DNA from: Selaginella tamariscina
Taxonomy: Eukaryota; Streptophyta; Lycopodiopsida; Selaginellales; Selaginellaceae
Direction: 5' to 3'
DNA: 64,000 nt
NCBI GenBank assembly: GCA_003024785.1
Contig: PUQB01000065.1
Span: forward strand, 139,501 to 203,500
The notes under the pieces are model-generated. The model saw nothing but the letters and a program-made list of their open reading frames with translations, searched no databases and had not been told where the DNA came from. Made by a program: the position numbers and the translations under genes. This document shows, piece after piece, positions 11,616 to 21,250 of the stretch. Every line of letters begins with the position of its first letter. The stretch's first letter is position 1.

Positions 11616-12169
11616 GACCTGCAAGTCAGATCATGCAAAGTAAAAAATGAAAGAGTACCTCATACCAGTGTTATGGAGAATAAATTTGCATGTTTCTGTA
11701 GATGTTGGTTAACGCGTTTGTAAAACAGTTCGAAACACGTGACATTGAAGAGATGTTAAATATGAGGAGTTTATCTAGTTTTTATTAGTTTATTTTATTT
11801 AGTTTAATTTTAAATATGTAATTTAAATATTTTAAAATCCCAACATTTTTATTTAAATACATTAAAATATTTATTTATTTTATTTTATTTTTGTGTTGTT
11901 ACCAGAGCACACATTTGCAGGTTTCAAGAGCGTTCACAAATTGAGAAGTGTTCGTGAAAATCCGTTAGAATCAACTTTGATCAATTCATTTACAACCTTA
12001 GTCGTAGAGCTTATTGAAATGATGCTGCCTCTGCGTACGTAAGAAACTCCCCAATTAAGTGAAAATACTTCCGCATGAATAAACATATCACCGTCTGGTA
12101 TGTGTGTGGGTGTATAGAACGGGGAGCAAATACAAATTGCTGGTAAACGGCAAAGATGAATCACTTTAT
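11616..12169. other. Spacer with a conserved minus-strand ORF, unit 1
   Basis: An AT-rich stretch (11750-11895) is followed by about 280 bp of balanced composition. The latter holds a minus-strand frame (11934-12164, 76 codons) that corresponds to the 88-codon frame of units 3 and 4 but has a different C-terminus because of a small deletion. Unit 2 lacks this segment. Confidence 0.5.
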
Positions 12170-12362
12170 GGTCCTTTTACATGTCACATTTAATGTGTGA
12201 CATGTTATTTAACTTTTTATAAACTTTAAATTTATTTAGCATATAATTTAAGTTTAGATTAAATTACATAATAACTTTAATTATTAAAAAATAAATTAAG
12301 GATTTAAAACTTAAATTAATGTATAACACGTGGCACATTTCATTATCCTAAAATGGGGGCCA
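12170..12362. mobile_element. MITE-like element, unit 1
   Basis: About 190 bp of AT-rich DNA begin with a palindrome (12179-12205, arms acatgtcaca/tgtgacatgt) and end with an imperfect inverted counterpart (aacacgtggcacattt). No coding capacity and no clear target duplication were seen. It is present at the same place in all four units, so it predates the array. Confidence 0.35.
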
Positions 12363-12363
12363 G

Positions 12364-12560
12364 CATGACCTTATCAGAGTGTCGATTGGTGAGCTTTTGA
12401 GTGCGCAGCTCCGCGTGAAGTATTTCAGCATCCTCTGGTTTTCCCTTTAAACAAGACGCACGGAAAATGATAGAATATTATCAAAATATACTTTGATTCG
12501 CGTGCGTGTATAAGCGTGCGTGCACGTGCGTGTGTGCCTTGCATATATAATGCAGGAATT
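12364..12560 (+). promoter_or_regulatory. Promoter of F-box B, unit 1
   Basis: A third copy of the unit's promoter module (atcagagtgtcgattggtg, gagtgcgc, then gatagaatattatc) is followed by a G-box CACGTG (12523-12528) and a TATA-like CATATATAAT (12542-12551). The leader then carries the conserved ggtaagctt donor (about 12617). Confidence 0.7.
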
Positions 12561-12726
12561 AGGGCTTTGAAGTAAGGGGATTCTCGAGCGTTTCTGTGCG
12601 AGACATCATCATTTTGGTAAGCTTAACTAGAGGAAGATTGTAAATAAATTGAGTAATGTCATCTTGCTTTTGTACTTATGTATATCTGATCTGACTAGAT
12701 TGAAGACACTACATAAGGATCCTTCA

Positions 12727-13533
12727 ATGGAGTGTCAAGATATGATACACTTGATAATCAGCAAAGGGATTACAAGAAGGGATCTAGCGCGCTTTCAGGC
12801 AATCTCTCGTACATGGGCAAAGTGCTGTAGAGAAGCTATCAAATCTTTAGATAAATCCTACTTGGTGGGGGTAAATGGTTCAAACCAATGTATACAAATG
12901 GTCAACCTCAGGACTGCTGAAGTTCATCCATTAAAGCTATCGCCATCCTTGACATCTTATCTTGGTGATTACTGGATTAGGCTGCTCGACAGCTGTGAAG
13001 GTTTGGTTTTGATCTTTTTGCAAGGGAAAGATGACTTCGGTCGCCTTGCAGTTGGTAACCCATGCATCAACCAATGGAAGCTCTTGCCAAAAGTCATGTT
13101 TGTAAGACATGGTACTATATCCAGAGAGAATGACACACTTGTCATCACTGCTATGTGTCGCTGCGGTTCCTTGTACGAATACAATGTTAAGAACGATTCA
13201 TGGTACTGTGTGACTGAAAAGGTACGCCAGACTGATTATTACTGTTGGTGGAGAGGTGATTACTACAGCTGGTTTGATGGAAACCCCTGCATATACGATG
13301 AGTTTCGGGTTAAATGGGTTCCACTGCAGAATTGCAGAATTAAGGTTTCCCGGTGGTTTACTGTGGAGTCAAATGGGAGATTTTATATATATGTAATTGC
13401 AGAGGACCAATTGAGGACGTTTAAGGTGGTTAACAAGAAGGTGGTGGAGGTGGTTAACGAGATACTGTCAGAAATGAATGTACGTTGGTTGTGTTGGATG
13501 GTTGGGAGTGGAGAGAAGCTATTTCAAAATTGA
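12727..13533 (+). CDS. F-box protein B, copy 1 (268 aa, C-terminally truncated)
   Basis: This is the only F-box copy in the window with one uninterrupted frame over most of its length. The frame is open 78 bases further upstream, but the ATG at 12727 is the one conserved in all copies and starts the F-box motif (MECQDM..ITRRDLARFQAIS). The protein shares roughly three quarters of its residues with lineage A and differs at SLDKSYLVGVNG, MVNLRTAEVHP and RIKVSRWFTV. The last residues EKLFQN replace EKLFWKRP of the other B copies because a ~730-bp deletion joins codon ~265 to 3' flanking DNA. About 73 C-terminal residues and the original 3'UTR are lost. It may still bind SKP1 through the F-box while having an altered propeller end. 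Whether it is expressed cannot be seen. Confidence 0.8.
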   Translation: MECQDMIHLIISKGITRRDLARFQAISRTWAKCCREAIKSLDKSYLVGVNGSNQCIQMVNLRTAEVHPLKLSPSLTSYLGDYWIRLLDSCEGLVLIFLQGKDDFGRLAVGNPCINQWKLLPKVMFVRHGTISRENDTLVITAMCRCGSLYEYNVKNDSWYCVTEKVRQTDYYCWWRGDYYSWFDGNPCIYDEFRVKWVPLQNCRIKVSRWFTVESNGRFYIYVIAEDQLRTFKVVNKKVVEVVNEILSEMNVRWLCWMVGSGEKLFQN

Positions 13534-13589
13534 AATAGCTTAGCTTAATTAGGGTGTGTATATATGGAACTAAAGGTCAAAGCTTATTG

Positions 13590-13830
13590 CACATCAACCA
13601 CATTCTTGTTAACCACCTCAATAGATGATCATGCAGGCACACCCATTAACACGTAGCTCATCTTATATGTAGAGGTACACGTGAAACAAACTGTCTACAT
13701 CTGTACTAACACAATACCGTGGATCTTCCCTAACATTGTGTTCGTATAAGGAACCCTTACTATCCATCACAAGTGCGTCAGTATCGTAATTTTGACAATA
13801 CCTTATTGGTTAATGCATGCATTTATCACA
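13590..13830 (-). pseudogene. Antisense F-box remnant downstream of B, unit 1
   Basis: The reverse complement matches the middle of the F-box gene: ggttccttatacgaa, aatgttaggga, then gaggtggttaacaagaatg. It is the same inverted segment as the one behind A, but shorter. Unlike units 2-4 it lacks the 18-bp palindrome arm at its start. Confidence 0.8.
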
Positions 13831-14353
13831 AGAGTTCCGCATGTTGAAACTACATCAACTACCCATGTACGTGTATATTTCAACATAATATTTTTATGTA
13901 TACTATATGTTTGAGTTGTGCTGGAGAGAATAATTGAAGAACTGCAGTCCAAGATGGGTGTCTATATTGTTGTTGTCATCCATATTTTACATAAACTTAT
14001 TTTATTAATCATGATTAATTTTAAAATAAATATCTTAAACATGTTTATAGCTTAGTGTGTATTTTATATATATTCCGGTAGTTATCAAATACATTTCAAG
14101 TAACAAATAAACATTTACAATACCTTATCTCATACATTTGCATTTCAGCATTTGAACTATATAATTCTATAGTTGTCTTTTCTTAGTAATAACCTGCAAC
14201 TCCATGGTTATTTCTTCTTTTTATTATGGTGGTCATATAGGTTATTCTTGTCATTTCTTATTCAATAAGTTACACTTATATTTTCTTTACATAAACTTTC
14301 ACTTTACCAAATTTTATCTCTTGAACCTTTAGTGACATCATTAATCAAGAGCT
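13831..14353. other. AT-rich spacer, end of unit 1
   Basis: AT-rich intergenic DNA shared with 39600-40160, 50860-51385 and 62880-63441. I see no gene or RNA signal in it. Confidence 0.6.
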
Positions 14354-16810
14354 AAACATCAGTAATATGTTTAAAATCTTAGTGTTCTATTGTTCAATAC
14401 GACATAATGTTTTTACTACATTACGTGTGATTTATAATTGTAGTCCGTAGTATTAATTACCCCTTTAGTTCTATACCCTAATACTTTAAACATTCACAAA
14501 GCACTCATCTAGTTATGATTTTTAATTTAATTATTAACTATGTATTACTTAAAGTTTGTTTAATATTTTAATTATTTAAGTTTAAAATTAATCTATATCA
14601 AAATATTAATTATATTTGAATAAAATATATATATATAATAACTATACAATATAAAATTAACAAATGTAAACTTTTAAACTATATAAAAATTATATATTAA
14701 ATTATTTCAAATTATATTTTATATAGGTTTAAAATTTACCTTTTTAGATGTCAAATGGTTTTTAAATTTACTAATTAAATTTATATTTAATATAAATTTA
14801 AATTGCATATAAATTATGTATAAATGAAGCTACGCATAATTATATATTAAAACATATTAAATCATATTTAAACTATGTATTTATGTAAATTTAATATTTA
14901 CTACGTATATTTATATGTAATATTTAAATTATGTAATGTCAATTTTTTTAATAAGCACTTGGAAATGCACAGATATGTGGACATGTATATTACAATATGT
15001 ACGTATGCATATAACACACATAGCGTGGTTTATGTAGACATGTTTTATACATGTGTACATATTGTTTTATACGTGTTAATGTGCCTACATTATATTATAT
15101 ATATTCACATTCTTTATACATGTTATATAAGCCTTTTGGGTTTTAACACATACTTCTCTCTATATTCACAATATACTCTACAGGTATACAAGTGTATATA
15201 TGGACATATGAATACACATTAAAGACTGTATATTGTTTCATATTCAAAACCATATATTGTTTCGTACGAATCCTTTTCATGTCATGCACATTATAAGATG
15301 TGTGCATGGCTGTGTCTTTACGTGTATGTACATACATGTCGTGATTTAAAAGAGTTTGTATGTCCTGCTAATTTTTGTGTAGCTCTACACATAATGATAG
15401 TTTTATAAATTTTATTTATAGATCATGCGACACTGAATTTTGTAACGAGCGGTGGTGTAAGAAGACAAAACGTAATAAATAAATGAAGTATGTATGAGTG
15501 TTGTGAATACGTTGATATTATATGTGTTTGTGTATATGCATGTCTATTCTTTTTATGTATTGATTTTTGTGTTTTATTTATTAATTGAATTGTTTATGGG
15601 TTTTTGTTTGAACACAAAGATAAATATGCAATTTTAATATTATAGAAGCTGGTTTCTTATCATGCTGAAGCTCTTCTAACAGTTGGTATACATGTATTTT
15701 GTTTAATAAATGGTATATGTATTGTCTTAAAACAATAACCAGCACCATATACTTCTTATACATACATGTGTGTGCGTGTGCGTGTGCGTGTGTATATATG
15801 GTATACATACATAATTATATACTTTTATGTGTGTAGATATTTTGCTTTAAATACACACACATATAAGTAGGTAGACTTAAAATAATGATAGATCATAATT
15901 AATAATATTGTTATTAATTTTTATTAGTGGTAGTAATGTTAAAAGCTATTAACTATTAGATATATTATGTTAAAACATTACATACGAAGGCAAAAGTGAC
16001 ATATGTTATAAGAATATACTACTAAATATATTATAACAATTGAATGTTAAACTTGATATAATTTATTATAAACAATTCTATATTTACATAAGGTTAAAGG
16101 ATATATAAATAAATTGATTATATATGCTTTTATAAAAATTTATATAATGGAAATGAATAATAATTCATAGGTAATTTAATGTTTTTAAAAATTATTTATT
16201 TATTTTTTATAAAAGAACAAGAAATGGAACACACCAGGTTTAAAATACTTTTTAACAAATAAGATATTATTTTTGAATTATATATTTTTCTTACAAATGG
16301 AAAAAGTATATATGAATCACTATTAAAGTAACTTTTGATTTAGAGTGTGTATATGTGTCTGAATATTTGATTATGTGTGTTATTGGACGCATGTGTAAAT
16401 GTGTGTTTGCATTTACATGTGTATGGGCATATACGCATGTCTATACATATGTTTTGATGTGTATGTGTAATTGTTTATTATGTGTGCATATGTATGTGTT
16501 TATGGATGTTTTAGCATGTGTGTGTATACGTATATGTAAATGTTTCATTGTGTGTGTGTACAAATGTGTAAATGTTTTATTATGGGCACACATATATTAA
16601 ATATATAAAGTATTTTGTTTTGTATATATTGTTTAGATTTAATTATTTCATCACATCCGCTCCACCAATTTGCATTTTAACTAAAAATTCATGTTGTTAA
16701 TATATTGTAAATTTCTATTTTTTTTAATATTTGAAATAATTATTATTATATAATCAAAAGATAAAAATTATATATATTTTTTATTATTATTATTATTATT
16801 ATAAAACATA
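14354..16810. other. Unit 2 AT-rich, TG/TA-rich block without genes
   Basis: Collinear with 1-3125 but without the internal ~450-bp duplication and without the ~120-bp TA/CA stretch at 1283-1404. The 81-codon frame at 16355-16600 also exists in unit 1, but it is a translation of tgtgtat-type repeats. Confidence 0.8.
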
Positions 16811-16905
16811 TTTAATTACAAAGAAGCTCAGGGTGCTACAAATGTGCAAGTTTTCAATTTAGATTTGCAGGGAGTTGCCCATTCAACATCAACGCTACCA
16901 ATTAT

Positions 16906-17151
16906 GTGATTAAAAAATTAGAAGTTGAAGTTGGAACTGATGGTTTGGATGTGTTCTTGGATTTGATATTGAAGGAGTTATTTTCCTTGTTTATGGAAGG
17001 CGTGGAGGTAGAGTATGCTCTTGAGGCTGACCACTATGCAAGTTTGTTGAAGAAGTTTCATTTAAGAGCATTGTTGTTGGTTGTTGCTACTTATCACTTA
17101 ATGCAATGTGAGCTTTTGAAGCTCTCCAACCGTACATATAAACTGTTTTAA
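16906..17151 (+). CDS. Unrecognised small ORF (81 aa), unit 2
   Basis: An 81-residue frame that is not low in complexity. It has an acidic N-terminus (LEVEVGTDGLDVF), two leucine-rich probable helices (LILKELFSLFMEG and FHLRALLLVVATYHLMQ) and a basic end (NRTYKLF). The counterpart in unit 1 (3130-3480) is shifted by small changes, and units 3-5 have lost it. The pattern of small helices recalls the last part of a BTB fold, but no diagnostic residue settles this. It could be the last exon of a lost gene or a piece of the neighbouring element. Confidence 0.3.
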   Translation: MIKKLEVEVGTDGLDVFLDLILKELFSLFMEGVEVEYALEADHYASLLKKFHLRALLLVVATYHLMQCELLKLSNRTYKLF

Positions 17152-17635
17152 AGCACCTCGTTTGTGATTAAAAAAATTCAATCACCATGTGGGAAAAATA
17201 GTTTTAGAAAATGCAAAAGCCCAATGACACTTGATGTTAAACATTAGAAGCATAGTGATATTTTACAAAATTTCATGTAGTCGGTGTCACATGAAAATTT
17301 GGACCATCATCTTGGTAACCTTGGTATGCATGTAGTAGACTAGTTTTTACTCATATTTATATGTCTCTATTTCATTATTTCCTTTTTTATCTTTTCTTAC
17401 ATGGTTAAACTAGTTAACATTATTATGCTAATGTATATAATTAGTGCTTGCTTTGATTAAGCACCTCTTTTTGTCTTCTTTTATGCACCTTCCTTATCAC
17501 CTTCCAAGTTAAAGTTAAATCACCTTCTTCCATAACTCCCCACCATTTTATGCACCTTCCATATCACCTTTCAAGTCAAACCCATCTTCTTTCATAACCC
17601 CTTATCATTATTGTTATGTAACCCTTATCTTACAC

Positions 17636-17670
17636 CCCTACCCTACCCTACCCTACCCTACCCTACCCTA
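17636..17670. repeat. (CCCTA)n microsatellite
   Basis: About seven CCCTA units in a row. Units 1, 3 and 5 have one or two units at this place, so it expanded locally. Confidence 0.9.
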
Positions 17671-18133
17671 CATGCATTCTTTATATTTTTTGGGTATATA
17701 AGGAACCAATACTCAAGGATTTCAGATATAAACATAAGGATATAAAGGAGAGTCTAGTTTCTTCTTTTCTTTTCTTACTTTGTAAATAGGTGTGATAACA
17801 TTATTTTATATGTGCTCTTATGATGAAATATAAAAATTAATTAGTATATCTTTTGTGTCATGAATTTCATCTCATGTTTTCCCTTTCTTTTCTTTTCTTT
17901 TTTTTCATGTGTGTGATCATTAGTAAAGACTACTACGATGCATTATCATTAAAGCCATTAAATCTCGAACATATGAGTCCCCAAATGATTTTCCTTGGAC
18001 ATATTTTTGGTGCGTTGAGCGTGAAATGTTAATGTGTGTTGTTTATGAATTTTCATGAACTTGAGCGTCCTTTTTGAATCAATTTCCAAGGTCTCTTCAA
18101 AATCAAATATTTAAGTGTTGTTTTAAGTATCCA

Positions 18134-18136
18134 CAT
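18134..18136. repeat. Target-site duplication CAT, left
   Basis: Three-base direct repeat next to the left terminal inverted repeat, matched by 21248-21250. Confidence 0.75.
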
Positions 18137-18156
18137 CACCGGAAAATGTAAAATAA

Positions 18157-19104
18157 ACAAAACAAAAAAAACTATGTCTAATTTTATAAATACTAGGGTC
18201 AAAAATTTTTGACTAACATACTAGGGGAAGTACTAAGGGTCCAAGAACAAGGGTTGGTTTTTGGGTTTGTAACATGTATAAAATTATGTTATAATTCATT
18301 AAAATACAGTGAAAAAAATATTTTATTTACTTTTTTTTTTAGATTATGTTTTTATTTCACCATGGTATATGTAGTTTGATAATAAGTTATACTCTATAAC
18401 TAAATTAAGAATAGTTTTCTACTTTGTAAATAGGATAAAAAGAAAAGATTTATTTAGTTTAATATATTATAATAAAATTTATTTTAGTTTTGAATTATAT
18501 TAGGAACACACACCTATATATTATACTATACACACACATACATCCTCCATGCAAACTCGATAATTATGGCTTAACAAAAGATATTTCATTTTGAATTACA
18601 TAATGTTTAACTTATGTGGTGTGTGTGTATGTGAGAGAGAGACAAAAGAGGAGAGATGCATTATAAATTCTGTGATTTATTAAAATGGTGTGCCTATGAA
18701 TGTTTAATTTTATATATGTGCGTGTGTGTGTCTGTGGATGTGTATATAATGTGCCCATGTTGATTTTTTGTCTCTGAGTTTTATAATGTGGTTTAATGGT
18801 GTTTAATATTTTAATTGAAAATTTGTGACTATGTGCATAGACACTAGCATGTGTTGAAGGTAAACACGTGTGTGTATATATATACAAGCATGTGTGCATG
18901 CATAAATTCATCTCTCTTTGTCCCTCTATACACATATATATAAATAATGTCTGTAAGATGTATAGACTCACATATTTAAATTATAATAGATATAATAAAT
19001 TTTATGAAACTCTTAGTATATATATACATTATACAGTTATTGTTCTTCGCTACTTATTTATAGAATATTATATAAAATATTACATGTAATATGTGTAAGC
19101 TAAC
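18157..19104. other. Non-coding left part of the CACTA-like element
   Basis: AT-rich with TG and CA repeats. The open frames here, for example on the minus strand at 18612-18971, are low-complexity translations of those repeats. I see nothing gene-like in it. Confidence 0.6.
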
Positions 19105-19180
19105 CTAAACAGGGGATCCTAGAATATGCTTTAGGGTTCTTTCTGTGAAGCGGCGGAGCGTGCTCCGCAGATCTGGCGGC

Positions 19181-20516
19181 ATGGGTTTAGCTCTCCAAGA
19201 TATGGCGCTGTGCAATATCAACGGTGGCCACTCAATCTGGTGAGTGGATTCACTACAGATTTCTATGTATGTGTACAGATTTCTATGCAATGCCAACAAG
19301 GATAAGCTGTCCAATGGGTGGTCCGAGGTCCATGGACAGAAGACCCAATTTCGATCGTCCCAGTGGGGAGAAACCGACCCCTCCCCCACCTCCGCCTCCG
19401 GAGCCACTCACTGGAGTGGTCAAGTACAAGCTGTCCGAGTCCAGCGGATATAGGGCTTGGTTCATCGATGGACAAACAGATGCAGTCGTAAGTTTTTTGT
19501 TCTTCACACACACTGTATGTATGGACAATTCAGACAGTTATAATTCCTGTCTATACATATAAGCAAATTATCATCTAAGTCTATATATGCATTTATACAC
19601 GCAGACACAGACAGACATACACGTTTATAAGTCTAAAAAATTAGAAAAAAAAGATAGGATGAATATGGTATCTAAGTGACATGCATATATACTTGTTTTT
19701 TCTGTTTTGCACATCTGTATGTAATACACAACAGCTTTTAGAGAGAGAGAGAGCATACGGACGTACACGTGCATGTGCACTTGTACACTTGTGTGTGTGT
19801 GTGTGGCTTTGTATCACTTTATTGTTGTTCTACATGCTATTGATTTGTCATATGCAGGTGGCTCCAGCAAATAAAAGATGCAATGCAGGCTATGGTGTTG
19901 ATGGAAGTAAGTTTTTTATTTATTAAAGATTATGTAAGTCATCCTTGTAAATATTTGATTAATATTTTTGCAGCTATTCATCGTTTTGCCGGTCCTAGAT
20001 TGATGTAGCTCCTCAAGGTATCAAATGTGAGGTTGGGCAAGCTGTAAACAATGTATGTTTGTTTATTGATTCATTAATTATTATTTATTATTATTATTAT
20101 TACATATACACATACTTAATTTGAAAGTTTACGTTTCTATTTAGATTGTAGGTCTTATGTTTATTAATTTTACTTAATATATTTTTCTTTACAGAGGGTT
20201 TAATCTACAGGCCTCGCCTGTGATTCATGTGGTCGGCCCTGTTTACGGAGGAGTCCGAGAAGATGTTAACCAAAGCCTATGTGTAAGTATTGCATTTCTT
20301 ATTTCATTATGTATTTATTCTTAAGTATGATACTTATATACACAAATGTACATGCTTGATACGTCTTACTTGATTGTTTATTTTGCTCACTGTTTGGATG
20401 ATGTTTCACTCACAGGGCTGCTTTGAATCTGGCAACATCAGAAGGCATTAAGTACATTGCCTTCCCGGCATTGTCTTGCGAGCTTTATGGGTAAAGCTCG
20501 CAACTCTCTGTCTCTC

Positions 20517-20552
<36 letters not shown>

Positions 20553-20930
20553 TGTACAATGGCTTTCTTTTATCTAATATGTTTTGGTCAATTATCACAC
20601 ACACACACACAGGAGAAGAACACAAGACATGTAGCTTAAAAGAACAACAGTTTTCAGCCGAGTCCTATTATATATATTCCTATATAGCATACATACATGT
20701 ATTCTAGATGTGTATGCATTCATATATATCAGGATTGACAATATAAGTATAGGCATGTTCAATAATATATATAGCATATCTATCTATCTAGGTATACACA
20801 CACAGTATAACTGGTGAATCCTGTTTACATTAGTTTCTTTTTTGCAGAGGCCTCGTTGATGCAGAACCTCACGCATGAAGAAACGCTTCCGAAAGGTGGA
20901 TTGGTGTGTGTGAGAGAGAATCACCAGAAA
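19181..20930 (+). pseudogene. Captured macro-domain (ADP-ribose-binding) gene, broken
   Basis: Exon-like pieces with GT-AG borders are at 19181-19487 (possibly itself spliced near 19240), 19858-19906, 19974-20052, 20195-20282, 20416-20490 and from 20848. They spell macro-domain landmarks in order: GQTDAVV, then APANKRC..GYGVDG, AIHRFAGP, ASPVIHVVGPVYGG, and IKYIAFPALSCELYG. In intact macro proteins such as plant Appr-1''-p processing or MACROD-type enzymes, these segments bind ADP-ribose and support removal of ADP-ribose or O-acetyl-ADP-ribose. The usual glycine-rich loop is altered (NAGYGVDG). A proline run (PPPPPPP) precedes the domain. The exon at 19974 has a stop and a frame change after AIHRFAGP, the 20195 exon does not join in phase, and the last exon stops soon after LVDAEPHA. 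A functional protein is therefore unlikely. Confidence 0.75.
20500..20560. repeat. (CT)n(CA)n microsatellite
   Basis: A run of CT followed by CA dinucleotides in an intron of the captured macro-domain gene. Confidence 0.9.
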
Positions 20931-21231
20931 TCAATAATGTTTATTATTTTTAATTTAATTAATGAAAGTTAAAGAGTTTTTATTAAGTACAATTAAAATC
21001 AATAAATAAATTTAAAATTAAATAAAATAAATTATATAGAAAACAAACAGAAATTATTACTGTATAAACAAGGTTAAAAACAAGGGTAAAAACAAAATAA
21101 TATTACAAGGTATATTAACTATGTAAAAAAACAAACCAATATTCGACCCCTAGTATGTTAATTACTTTTTACAAAAACAAAGGCTTGTTTTCTAGAGATG
21201 TTTTTTACCTAAAAATGATAAATACTAGGGG
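20931..21231. other. Non-coding right part of the CACTA-like element
   Basis: AT-rich, with repeated short motifs such as acaagggtaaaaacaa and the inverted cccctagt motif. No gene is visible. Confidence 0.6.
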
Positions 21232-21247
21232 TTTACATTTTCCGGTG

Positions 21248-21250
21248 CAT
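21248..21250. repeat. Target-site duplication CAT, right
   Basis: Three-base direct repeat next to the right terminal inverted repeat. The unit 1 paralogue has a single copy of the site. Confidence 0.75.

Larger units (their letters stand above)
1..14353. repeat. Tandem array unit 1 (14.35 kb)
   Basis: This is the first copy of the unit that makes up the window. It runs from the motif aaacatgaggtaaatt to the point where that motif recurs, slightly shortened, at 14354. It holds every block of the ancestral unit except the antisense F-box remnant upstream of gene A. It differs from the other units in a local inversion (7920-8303), an internal duplication in the AT-rich block and a deletion that cuts the 3' end of F-box B. 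Confidence 0.93.
17160..18136 (+). mobile_element. Fossil LTR-retroelement leader, unit 2 left of insertion
   Basis: Collinear with 3480-4450 of unit 1, including the TATA-like tatataagg near 17695. It contains a CCCTA microsatellite (17636-17670) that is expanded only in this unit. The block is split at 18136 by the CACTA-like insertion and resumes at 21251. Confidence 0.65.
18137..21247. mobile_element. Non-autonomous CACTA-like DNA transposon with captured macro-domain gene
   Basis: The 3111-bp element has 16-bp perfect terminal inverted repeats, CACCGGAAAATGTAAA at the left and its reverse complement at 21232-21247. It is flanked by 3-bp direct repeats CAT (18134-18136 and 21248-21250). 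Subterminal copies of actaggg lie in both orientations near each end (about 18190, 18222, 21143, 21223). The empty site is present in unit 1 (around 4446-4460), where tatcca and atggtttg are contiguous. The 3-bp duplication, CAC-starting termini and subterminal repeats fit the CACTA (En/Spm) group, although the usual CACTA/CACTG start is CACCG here. It encodes no transposase and carries a broken multi-exon macro-domain gene. Confidence 0.85.

Noticed and set aside
12969-13184. Minus-strand ORFs opposite F-box B and A (also 10241-10447, 37979-38185, 61279-61485)
   Set aside because: They are shadows of the F-box coding strand and appear wherever that strand is conserved.
17636-17670. Possible interstitial telomere repeat
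   Set aside because: The unit is CCCTA, not the plant CCCTAAA, and it expanded from one or two copies seen at the same place in other units.
18612-18971. 119-codon minus-strand ORF in the CACTA-like element
   Set aside because: CA/TA-rich low complexity (H, T, Y repeats); no domain-like pattern.
19224-19562. 112-codon ORF treated as a complete proline-rich protein
   Set aside because: Its end reads through a good gtaagt donor after DAVV into intron sequence; the first part belongs to the macro-domain gene.
18137-21247. Helitron as the carrier of the macro-domain gene
   Set aside because: Perfect terminal inverted repeats and a 3-bp target duplication do not fit a Helitron (no inverted termini, A/T target without duplication).
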